From positions 1-5,608 of the forward strand of contig CAIXOZ010000200.1 in assembly GCA_903921295.1 (NCBI GenBank): a stretch of DNA of 5,608 bases, given 5' to 3'. Shown here piece after piece: positions 1 to 4,940 of this stretch. Position 1 is the stretch's first letter. Each line of letters begins with the position of its first letter. Position numbers and translations under genes: made by a program. Source of the DNA: an uncultured cyanobacterium. Its GTDB lineage: Bacteria > Cyanobacteriota > Cyanobacteriia > PCC-6307 > Cyanobiaceae. Below the pieces are notes generated by a model, which ran no database searches, had not been told where the DNA came from, and saw only the letters and a list, made by a program, of their open reading frames with translations.

Positions 1-753
1 GATCCGATTCGCCCGGGCTTCAGCGGCTTCGTGTTCAAGCTCCAGGCCAACATGGATCCGCGTCACCGCGACCGCGTCGCCTTCGTGCGCGTCTGCTCCG
101 GCAAGTTCGAGAAGGACATGACCGTGCAGCACGCCCGCAGCGGCCGGGCGATCCGCCTCTCGCGCCCCCAGAAGCTCTTCGGCCAGGACCGCGAGGTGGT
201 GGAGGATGCCTACCCCGGCGATGTGATCGGCCTCAACAATCCGGGCATGTTCGCGATCGGCGACACCCTGTATGTGGGCCCGAAGGTGGAATACGAGGGC
301 ATCCCCTGCTTCAGCCCCGAGATCTTCGCCTGGCTCCGCAATCCCAACCCCTCCGCTTTCAAGAGTTTCCGAAAGGGCGTGAACGAACTGCGGGAGGAGG
401 GGGCCGTTCAGATCCTTTACGACACCGACCAGAGCAAGCGCGATCCGATCCTGGCCGCCGTCGGCCAGCTGCAGCTCGAGGTGGTGCAGTACCGGCTCGA
501 GAACGAATATGGCGTGCAGACGCGCCTCGAACCGCTGGGTTTCGCGGTGGCCCGCTGGGTGGTGGGCGGCTGGCCCGCCCTGGAGAGCGTGGGCCGGATC
601 TTCAACTGCAAGACCGTGCGCGATGCCTGGGATCGGCCGGTGCTGCTGTTCAAGAACGACTGGAACCTGAACCAGCTGCACGAGGATCACCCCGAGCTGG
701 AGCTCAGCGCCGTGGCACCGGTGGTCAGCGGCGTCGAACCGATCGCCCTCTGA
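1..753 (+). CDS. prfC: Peptide chain release factor 3 (RF3), C-terminal part, 5'-truncated
   Basis: RF3 is a cytoplasmic translational GTPase that recycles RF1/RF2 from the ribosome after termination. The frame is open from base 1 to the TGA at 751-753, giving about 250 residues, roughly the C-terminal half of a family usually near 530-550 residues. The GTPase domain therefore lies outside the window. The segment begins in domain II with the RF3 signature FSGFVFKLQANMDPRHRDR followed by VRVCSGKFEKDM. Domain III follows, with AYPGDVIGL, IGDTLYVG, EGIPCFSPEIF, EEGAVQIL and AVGQLQLEVVQYRLENEYGV, all close to E. coli RF3 as I remember it. The GTG at 31 encodes an internal valine (GFVFK) and is not the start. 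No frameshift is visible. It is the most upstream of five plus-strand genes; a GC-rich stem follows its stop. Confidence 0.96.
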   Translation, partial: DPIRPGFSGFVFKLQANMDPRHRDRVAFVRVCSGKFEKDMTVQHARSGRAIRLSRPQKLFGQDREVVEDAYPGDVIGLNNPGMFAIGDTLYVGPKVEYEGIPCFSPEIFAWLRNPNPSAFKSFRKGVNELREEGAVQILYDTDQSKRDPILAAVGQLQLEVVQYRLENEYGVQTRLEPLGFAVARWVVGGWPALESVGRIFNCKTVRDAWDRPVLLFKNDWNLNQLHEDHPELELSAVAPVVSGVEPIAL

Positions 754-756
754 GGG

Positions 757-782
757 GGACCGGTCCACAACCGGCCGGCCGG
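757..782 (+). terminator. Possible GC-rich stem after prfC
   Basis: Immediately after the prfC stop lie a 10-bp palindrome (GGACCGGTCC, 757-766) and a 12-bp palindrome (CCGGCCGGCCGG, 771-782). CCGGT at 760-764 can also pair with ACCGG at 770-774 around a 5-base loop. There is no downstream T-run, so if it terminates at all it is not a canonical intrinsic terminator. It may simply reflect GC-rich intergenic sequence. Confidence 0.28.
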
Positions 783-816
783 CGGCGCCACAATGGTGCA
801 ACGAAACGTGACAGCC

Positions 817-1056
817 ATGGCGACACCCTTCTGGCTGGTGCGGCCCCGAGCCGACGGAGGTTGCGATTACGTGAGCTTCCTCCCCGATGACGGCCCCCCC
901 GACGCCGGCACCGTTGAGATCCGCGAAGGCAGCCACCTGCCACCGCAGATGCCCCTGCTCAAACGCCGCCATCGCCTCGGCCGCGCCGAAGCCGAGGCCC
1001 GCTGCATGCGCCTGCAGAAGGAAGGTGGCTACCACTCCAGCGAACCCCTGTTCTGA
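817..1056 (+). CDS. Small conserved-type protein, DUF1651-like (79 aa)
   Basis: Function is unknown. The N-terminal part contains FWLVRPRADGGCDYVSFLPD. The C-terminal half, PLLKRRHRLGRAEAEARCM followed by RLQKEGGYHSSEPLF, resembles my memory of DUF1651, a small picocyanobacterial family with a hydrophobic-LVD start, a central F-x-PD and a basic LLK-x-RRRL...EA...L...GW...EP ending. The assignment is from memory and tentative. No signal peptide or membrane helix is seen. An in-frame ATG at 793 would give 87 residues, but the eight extra codons use CAA, CGA and ACA, unlike the GC3-rich body, so the ATG at 817 is preferred; a GTG at 808 is a third option. Neither ATG has a clear ribosome binding site. 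The gene sits between prfC and the CPP1-like gene, same strand, about 57 bases before the latter. Confidence 0.7.
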   Translation: MATPFWLVRPRADGGCDYVSFLPDDGPPDAGTVEIREGSHLPPQMPLLKRRHRLGRAEAEARCMRLQKEGGYHSSEPLF

Positions 1057-1113
1057 GCCGATGACGCGGACCGGTTTTGAGCACAACGGGCCGCGCCTCG
1101 ATACGCTCGATCC

Positions 1114-1803
1114 ATGAACCAGGGCATCGAACCGTCATCCACGCCAGGGTCTGGTCCCGGCGATGACACCCCCTACGGACGCCTCGGCCTCGAGCCCGGC
1201 GCCAGCTTCGATGCGGTGCAGGCCGCCCGTCAGAACCGCCTCAGCGAAGCCGGTGACGACGCCATGGCCAGGGCCCGGATCGAAGCCGCTTACGACGCCG
1301 TGCTGATGGAGCGGCTCAAGGAGCGCCAGCAGGGCCGGGTCAGCACCGCCGCCGCCAGCGCCTCCCAGCGCGAGCAGACCAGCAAGCCCCCGGCCCGGAG
1401 CACACCGCTGCCGGTGATGCCGCAGGTGTCACTGCCCAGGCTGCCGGTATCCGGCCTGAAAGCCCCCTCCCTGGCCCTCGGCCAGGGCCGCAGCCTCTGG
1501 GTGCCGGTGATCGGCTTCGCCCTGCTGCAGGTGGCGCTTCTGCTGCCCAACGGGCTGCCGGCCGAACCGCTGCTGGCCTTCGCCACCCTGCTCACCACCA
1601 CCTGCCTGCTCTGGCGCGGCCGTCGCCTGCTGGGCGCGATCGGCCTGGCCTTCGGCCTGCTCACCGCCGGCCTCGTGCTCGGCGCCTTGCTCATCAGCCT
1701 GCTGGATCCCCATCTGCCCCTGGGCCTCCCCCTGAGCAGCCTGCAGATCCAGAGCCTGCCGGCGCTGCTGCTGCTGGCCCTGGCGGCGCTGCTGATCGCC
1801 TGA
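1114..1803 (+). CDS. CPP1-like family protein (J-like domain plus membrane helices, DUF3353)
   Basis: The 229-residue protein has two parts. Residues about 19-75 form a J-like domain: TPYGRLGLEPGASFDAVQAA, then ARIEAAYDAVLMERLKERQQ. This resembles the N-terminus of a DnaJ domain but has no HPD tripeptide, so it should not stimulate Hsp70 as a true J protein does. A Ser/Pro/Ala-rich linker (about 76-127) leads to hydrophobic segments near 129-146, 152-167, 171-197 and 211-229, separated by short Arg or Pro turns, which predict an integral membrane protein. This layout matches CPP1 (chaperone-like protein of POR1) of chloroplasts and its cyanobacterial relatives. The plant protein stabilises protochlorophyllide oxidoreductase; the cyanobacterial role is inferred. 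The ATG at 1114 has no Shine-Dalgarno sequence. The next gene follows after 21 bases, suggesting cotranscription. Confidence 0.88.
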   Translation: MNQGIEPSSTPGSGPGDDTPYGRLGLEPGASFDAVQAARQNRLSEAGDDAMARARIEAAYDAVLMERLKERQQGRVSTAAASASQREQTSKPPARSTPLPVMPQVSLPRLPVSGLKAPSLALGQGRSLWVPVIGFALLQVALLLPNGLPAEPLLAFATLLTTTCLLWRGRRLLGAIGLAFGLLTAGLVLGALLISLLDPHLPLGLPLSSLQIQSLPALLLLALAALLIA

Positions 1804-1824
1804 GCCCCGCACCGCGCCCGCATC

Positions 1825-2025
1825 ATGTACTCGATCCGCACCCACGATGCCTGGGGCAGCGTCCCCGTCGGCGCGTTCAACTCCCTGGAGGAGGCCCGAC
1901 AGGCCTTCCGCGCCCTCTGCGACGACCCCTGGTACCGCCAGGACGGCACGGTGCGCGGCGTCGAGTTGCTGGAGAGCGATGCAGCGGGCCAGCCGCAACG
2001 GCTGCAGTGGCACGCCTTCAGCTGA
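1825..2025 (+). CDS. Small protein of unknown function (66 aa)
   Basis: I do not recognise a named family. The protein begins MYSIRTHDAWGSVPVGAFNS, continues LEEARQAFRALCDDPWYRQD and ends with GTVRGVELLE and RLQWHAF. It is compact, acidic and soluble, with one Cys, several Trp/Tyr and no signal or membrane segment. The pattern of short strand, helix (LEEARQAFRAL) and strand (VRGVELLE) suggests a small alpha/beta fold. Codon use is GC3-rich throughout, as in the neighbours, and the frame has a clean ATG and TGA, which supports real coding. It starts 21 bases after the CPP1-like gene and probably shares its transcript. No ribosome binding site is evident. Confidence 0.66.
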   Translation: MYSIRTHDAWGSVPVGAFNSLEEARQAFRALCDDPWYRQDGTVRGVELLESDAAGQPQRLQWHAFS

Positions 2026-2122
2026 GGACCGGCGGCGCAAGAGCAGCCCCGGCAGCGCTCAGCCGGCCGCCCTCGGTTGGTCGCTCGGGTAGCTAACACC
2101 GGATCAGAGCCGGCGCCGATCC

Positions 2123-2842
2123 TTGAACATCGTCCTGCTGCAGCCCGACGACTGGCTGGATCCCGAGACCGTGCTGCTGCGCGATCGCCGGGCCCTGCAC
2201 ATCCGCGAGGTGCTCAAGGCCGCGGTTGGTGACAGCCTGCGGGTGGGCCAGCTGGGGGGCCGCTGCGGCCGGGGCGTGATCAAGACCATCGCGCCTGACG
2301 CCGTCACCCTGTCGGTGGCGCTGGATCAGGCGCCGCCTCCCCGCCACCGCTTCGAGATCGTGCTGGCCCTGCCGCGGCCGAAGATGCTGCGCCGGATCCT
2401 GCGCCAGTGCGCCGAGTTCGGCGTGGAGCACCTGCACCTGATCAACAGCGCCAGGGTCGAGAAGAGTTTCTGGCAGAGCCCCCTGCTGCGACCGGAGAAG
2501 GTGCAGGAGGCCTTGCTGATGGGCCTGGAGCGCTCCCGCGACACCCTGCTGCCCAGCGTGCATCTGCACAGGCGCTTTCGTCCGTTTGTCGAAGACCGGC
2601 TTCCGGCCCTCTGCGCCGGCCGGCCCTGCTGGATCGCCGATATCGAGGCGCCGCTGACCCTGGCGCAGGCGCCTCCGCAACCGGCGGTGGTGATGATCGG
2701 ACCGGAGGGCGGCTTTGTGCCCTTCGAGGTGGCGCTGGCGGAAGCGATGCAGGCCCGGCGGGTCGGCCTGGGGGCGCGGCTGCTGAGTGTGGACACCGCC
2801 TTCACCACCGTGCTCGCCCAGGCGCTGCCGGGGATCAGCTGA
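2123..2842 (+). CDS. rsmE: RsmE-type 16S rRNA (uracil1498-N3)-methyltransferase, divergent, TTG start
   Basis: RsmE enzymes are SPOUT-fold, S-adenosylmethionine-dependent cytoplasmic methylases that modify U1498 of 16S rRNA. In this 239-residue protein, residues 1-65 form the N-terminal PUA-like domain (RRALHIREVLKAAVGDSLRV). The catalytic domain follows, with LALPRPKMLRRILRQCAEFG at 81-100, RVEKSFWQ at 111-118, the knot motif IGPEGGF at 192-198 and the cofactor loop LGARLLSVDTA at 216-226. In the canonical family this loop reads LGxRxLRxETA, so Arg-to-Ser and Glu-to-Asp changes are visible. The LPRPKMLRR and RVEKSFWQ signatures recall a subgroup I know from gammaproteobacteria rather than textbook RsmE. 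The start must be the TTG at 2123: the frame has a TAG at 2090-2092 and no ATG or GTG after it, and the product begins MNIVLL as in relatives. No Shine-Dalgarno sequence is visible. It converges with the decarboxylase gene. Confidence 0.87.
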   Translation: MNIVLLQPDDWLDPETVLLRDRRALHIREVLKAAVGDSLRVGQLGGRCGRGVIKTIAPDAVTLSVALDQAPPPRHRFEIVLALPRPKMLRRILRQCAEFGVEHLHLINSARVEKSFWQSPLLRPEKVQEALLMGLERSRDTLLPSVHLHRRFRPFVEDRLPALCAGRPCWIADIEAPLTLAQAPPQPAVVMIGPEGGFVPFEVALAEAMQARRVGLGARLLSVDTAFTTVLAQALPGIS

Positions 2843-2861
2843 CCGGGGGCGCGGCATCGCT

Positions 2862-2894
2862 CCAGAGGCGTCGCCCACAGCCTGCGGCCTCTGG
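2862..2894. terminator. Candidate bidirectional terminator hairpin between convergent genes
   Basis: CCAGAGGC at 2862-2869 is perfectly complementary to GCCTCTGG at 2887-2894, an 8-bp stem with a 17-base loop. It lies between the rsmE stop (2842) and the decarboxylase stop (2900-2902), where a shared terminator is expected. Neither side has a T-run, so it would have to act by hairpin alone or with Rho-like or other factors. Confidence 0.45.
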
Positions 2895-2899
2895 CACGC

Positions 2900-3754
2900 T
2901 CACGCCTTCCCGCCGAGGCCCTGGCTGAGCACCGCCGCCGGATCCCTGGTCAGATCGGCGCGCAGGAACGATTCCGTTTCCGGCAGGGCCAGCTGCAGCT
3001 GGGTATCGAGCTGAAGCTCCAGATCCAGCTCCGCGGCCCGCAGATCGAGCACATGGCCGCCATGGCGGTGGTCATCGCTGAGCAGATGCAGGTGGTACCC
3101 GGGCACATTGATCGTGCGGGCATAGGCCGGCGTCCAGAAGCCCATCAAGGTGCCGTCCAGCTCCTCCCACTCAAATTCCACCTGGTGGCTGGTGGCCGTG
3201 GCCAGATCGGTGCCCGGAGCGCTCCTGCAGGCGGTGCGGGCCCGGATCCAGGTGAAGCGCCCATGCAGGCGCATCGCCACGAACAGGTTGGCCGTGGGCC
3301 GGAACGCATCGATCCGGTCCATCAGATCCGCCCAGTCGCGCACATCGGTCAACCGGTGGCGCTGGTCGGCCCGGAAGTGGGTGGCGGCCCAGAAGGGGGC
3401 AAGGCTCTCATCGGGCGCCACCCGCACCGAGCCATCACCGCGGGCCTGCCAGCAGACGCCATCGAGCATCATCCCCTCCCCATCGAGTCCATCGAAGGTG
3501 CCGAGGCCAAGATCGCCATGGCGGCGGATGTCACCGACCCGCACACAGCCCTGATAGACCCCCTGCACAAGGGCGCCGGAGGTCGAGACCTGATACAGCG
3601 TGTGGTGCTCGAGGTCGAGGTGCTCGGCCAGGGCGCTGGTGATCACGTGATGCACGCTCTCGCCGCTGCGGCGGCAGTGCTCCTGCAGCTCCTGCCAGAG
3701 GCCGGCCGGAAGCCGCAGGGGCAGGGGGTGGTACGACTCCGGGGTGTGATTCAT
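2900..3754 (-). CDS. Alpha-acetolactate decarboxylase with N-terminal ribbon-helix-helix-like domain
   Basis: The enzyme converts 2-acetolactate to acetoin and CO2, diverting carbon from branched-chain amino acid synthesis. The 284-residue protein has the family core from about residue 52: LYQVST, GALVQGVYQG, HGDLGLGTFDGLDGE, INVPGYHLHLLSDD and GGHVLD. Zinc ligands by family analogy are His221, His223 and His234; Thr86, Glu93 and Arg173 match other active-site positions. Residues 9-47 precede the normal core. They read as an RHH fold: a short strand (LPLRLP), helix (GLWQELQEHCRRSG) and helix (SVHHVITSALAEHL). The tail after residue 262 lacks the active-site Glu of characterised enzymes. The ATG at 3752-3754 is preferred; the frame runs up to a GTG at 3871, but that extension (Cys/Arg/Pro-rich) resembles no domain or signal peptide. 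No Shine-Dalgarno sequence is present. The gene is separated from the upstream protease gene by 183 bases carrying tandem repeats, so it may have its own promoter. Confidence 0.93.
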   Translation of the reverse strand: MNHTPESYHPLPLRLPAGLWQELQEHCRRSGESVHHVITSALAEHLDLEHHTLYQVSTSGALVQGVYQGCVRVGDIRRHGDLGLGTFDGLDGEGMMLDGVCWQARGDGSVRVAPDESLAPFWAATHFRADQRHRLTDVRDWADLMDRIDAFRPTANLFVAMRLHGRFTWIRARTACRSAPGTDLATATSHQVEFEWEELDGTLMGFWTPAYARTINVPGYHLHLLSDDHRHGGHVLDLRAAELDLELQLDTQLQLALPETESFLRADLTRDPAAVLSQGLGGKA

Positions 3755-3808
3755 GGGGGGGATCAGCAGCAGGCGCACAACGGGCCGATGGTGCCCGCAC
3801 CAGCCTGG

Positions 3809-3820
3809 CGCCGATCGGCG
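3809..3820. promoter_or_regulatory. 12-bp perfect palindrome upstream of the decarboxylase
   Basis: CGCCGATCGGCG is self-complementary over all 12 bases and lies about 55 bases upstream of the decarboxylase ATG, in noncoding DNA. It could be an operator half-site pair, or a chance product of the GATC- and GC-rich background. It is not the cyanobacterial HIP1 octamer. No convincing -10/-35 pair was seen around it. Confidence 0.25.
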
Positions 3821-3877
3821 TGATGGGCACGCACTGACAGCAAACCCCGGCAGGCCCCGGCGGGCGGCCACCAGCCA

Positions 3878-3941
3878 CGGAGACGGCCGTCAACGGAAAC
3901 AGGCTTCAGCGGACACAGCCGTCCGCGGAGACAGCCGTCAG
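3878..3941. repeat. Tandem repeat, four copies of a 16-bp unit
   Basis: Four head-to-tail units occupy 3878-3893, 3894-3909, 3910-3925 and 3926-3941. The consensus is CGGAGACAGCCGTCAG (minus strand CTGACGGCTGTCTCCG). Against the fourth unit, units 1 and 3 differ at two positions and unit 2 at three. A degenerate fifth unit starts at 3942. Units have partial dyad symmetry: GACGGCCGTC in unit 1 is a perfect 10-bp palindrome, and unit 3 is CGGAC-ACAGCC-GTCCG, a small hairpin. The array lies just 3' of the protease gene, covering its stop codon (3938-3940), and about 124 bases upstream of the decarboxylase start. It could be an iterated operator, a 3'-end structure for the hslO-protease transcript, or a neutral minisatellite. 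Confidence 0.85.
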
Positions 3942-4939
3942 CGGAACCGGTTCAGGGTCTCCACCTCACGCTGACAACGCAGCGGGACGCTGCCGAAGCC
4001 CAGGGTGCTGTACAGGTAGGAGATGCAGGGTGCACCGAGGTCGCCGGGTTCACGCACCGGCTCCTGAATCACCACGGGCTCCCGGATCACGACGCGCTCC
4101 CGCACCGTCACAGGAGCGACGGCAGCGGGTGGCGCCGGGGACACCGCTGCGGAAGCGGGTGGCGGCGCGGTCTCCAGACGCAGGCCCAGCCGCTCGGCCA
4201 GGACCGCATCGATCGGAATGCCGAGACTGGTCCCCGATCGCAGCGCCACCGACTCCTGATCGGTGCCCGTGCTGCTGAGCTCGGCGCGACCATGGATGCC
4301 CAGCAGCCCTCCATCGGCCCGCAGCACCGGCCCGCCGCTCATCCCCGGCAGCGTCGACCCGACGACGTTGTAAAGCAGGCGGTACCCCTGCTGGGCCGTC
4401 GCTGCCGACAGCAGTCCCTCGATCCGCCCCTCGCGCAATCGGAAGGTCCGGACCGTGATCGTGGCCGTGGGCAGGGGGAATCCCGCCACGATCACCGGCA
4501 CCCCCGGCGACGCCATGGCGCCATCGACCGGTCGGGCCACCCTGTAGGACCGGCGGGAGGTGAACACCAACAGGCCGAGATCAAGGCCTGGATCGAGGCG
4601 GCGCGGGCGTTCGGCCAGGGCGTAGACCTGGCCATCGGGGGCCTGGACATCGATCGCCTCGCCTGGCTGCACCATCTCCAGGCCATGCCAGGCGGTGAGC
4701 ACGGTGTAGCGGTCTCCCTCCCGCTTGATCAGGGTGCCGGAGGAGGGAACCGGGGCCAGCACCTGCACCGTGATCGCCTGGGCGATGGCCGCCGCCGGCC
4801 AGGCAGCCTGGCCCCTGGCGGGCCAGGCGAGCAGGATCGGGGCCAGAAGCCCTGGAACCAGGCCCCTGGGGGCCGGCCGCCGCCGGCAACCCTGCGCCGG
4901 CGGCCGAGGCCGGAGGCACCGTGGCGCTGCCAGCCCCAT
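3938..4939 (-). CDS. Secreted trypsin-like serine protease with repeat-bearing C-terminal extension
   Basis: The 333-residue protein starts with an Arg/Pro-rich stretch and a hydrophobic core (GLVPGLLAPILLAWP, 27-40), likely a Sec signal peptide with a long n-region, so it probably acts in the periplasm or outside the cell. The protease domain (about 52-255) shows the chymotrypsin-fold triad by motif: His85 in VLTAWHGL, Asp120 in LDLGLLVF and Ser201 in LPGMSGGPVL, followed by GGLLGIHGRAE. VAGFPLPTATITVRTFRLRE matches cyanobacterial trypsin-like peptidases as I recall them. No PDZ or TPR domain follows. Instead there is an Ala/Pro linker (257-276), three copies of an E-x-V-containing hexapeptide (281-298) and a tail with Cys305 and Cys322 that could form a disulfide. 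The ATG lies one base after the hslO stop (TGA-C-ATG), so translation is probably coupled. No alternative ATG, GTG or TTG occurs before the hydrophobic core. The substrate is unknown. Confidence 0.86.
   Translation of the reverse strand: MGLAAPRCLRPRPPAQGCRRRPAPRGLVPGLLAPILLAWPARGQAAWPAAAIAQAITVQVLAPVPSSGTLIKREGDRYTVLTAWHGLEMVQPGEAIDVQAPDGQVYALAERPRRLDPGLDLGLLVFTSRRSYRVARPVDGAMASPGVPVIVAGFPLPTATITVRTFRLREGRIEGLLSAATAQQGYRLLYNVVGSTLPGMSGGPVLRADGGLLGIHGRAELSSTGTDQESVALRSGTSLGIPIDAVLAERLGLRLETAPPPASAAVSPAPPAAVAPVTVRERVVIREPVVIQEPVREPGDLGAPCISYLYSTLGFGSVPLRCQREVETLNRFR
4046..4099 (-). repeat. In-frame 18-nt repeat, three copies, in the protease C-terminal region
   Basis: Three adjacent 18-nt units (4082-4099, 4064-4081, 4046-4063) encode ERVVIR, EPVVIQ and EPVREP. 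Each starts with a GAG codon. The first two units are the more similar; the third has diverged. The alternating charged and beta-branched residues suggest an extended strand or linker between the protease domain and the Cys-containing tail. Confidence 0.6.
4797..4828 (-). repeat. Three-arm inverted repeat in the signal-peptide coding region
   Basis: GGCCAGGC (4797-4804), GCCTGGCC (4806-4813) and GGCCAGGC (4821-4828) lie in a row. The middle arm can pair with either flank: with the left arm (one base between them) or the right arm (7-base loop, 8-bp perfect stem). In the protein this DNA encodes AWPARGQAAWP, so part of the symmetry comes from a repeated AWP. In mRNA the two hairpins would be mutually exclusive. 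Confidence 0.5.
4879..4904 (-). repeat. Strong GC hairpin at the start of the protease reading frame
   Basis: GCCGCCGGC (4879-4887) and GCCGGCGGC (4896-4904) form a 9-bp perfect all-G/C stem with an 8-base loop. It lies about 35 bases inside the protease gene, over codons 12-21, which encode the Arg/Pro-rich n-region. Such a stem near the start codon could limit independent translation initiation and favour entry of ribosomes from hslO. Confidence 0.5.
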
Positions 4940-4940
4940 G

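Noticed and set aside
1077..1105. Sigma70-like promoter for the CPP1-like gene (TTGAGC, 17-base spacer, GATACG)
   Set aside because: The -10 matches consensus at only three positions and would leave almost no leader; it is within chance expectation.
2031..2071. GGCGGC/GCCGCC pairing after the 66-residue gene as a terminator
   Set aside because: Only 6 bp with a 29-base loop and no T-run; such pairs are common at this GC content.
1290..2099. Minus-strand open frames antisense to the CPP1-like and 66-residue genes
   Set aside because: The products are Arg/Ser/Ala- or Gln/Gly-rich mirror images of Leu/Ala-rich membrane helices.
2181..2188. One HIP1 octamer (GCGATCGC)
   Set aside because: A single copy in a GC-rich window is too little to show the HIP1 enrichment seen in some cyanobacteria, so it was not used as organism evidence.
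2093..2878. Minus-strand open frame of 261 codons antisense to the RsmE-like gene
   Set aside because: The plus strand carries the GPEGG knot motif and a coherent protein; the minus product is Gln/His/Arg/Pro-rich without a domain.
3053..3823. Long plus-strand open frame of 256 codons antisense to the decarboxylase
   Set aside because: The opposite strand encodes a clear acetolactate decarboxylase with intact zinc motif. High GC content suppresses stop codons, and the antisense product (repeated G/A/P/H/R) shows no domain.
3755..3871. GTG-started N-terminal extension of the decarboxylase
   Set aside because: The extra 39 residues are Arg/Pro/Cys-rich with no signal peptide pattern, and the RHH-like segment begins just after the ATG at 3754.
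3878..3941. CRISPR array
   Set aside because: The 16-bp units are directly adjacent with no spacers, and no cas gene is nearby.
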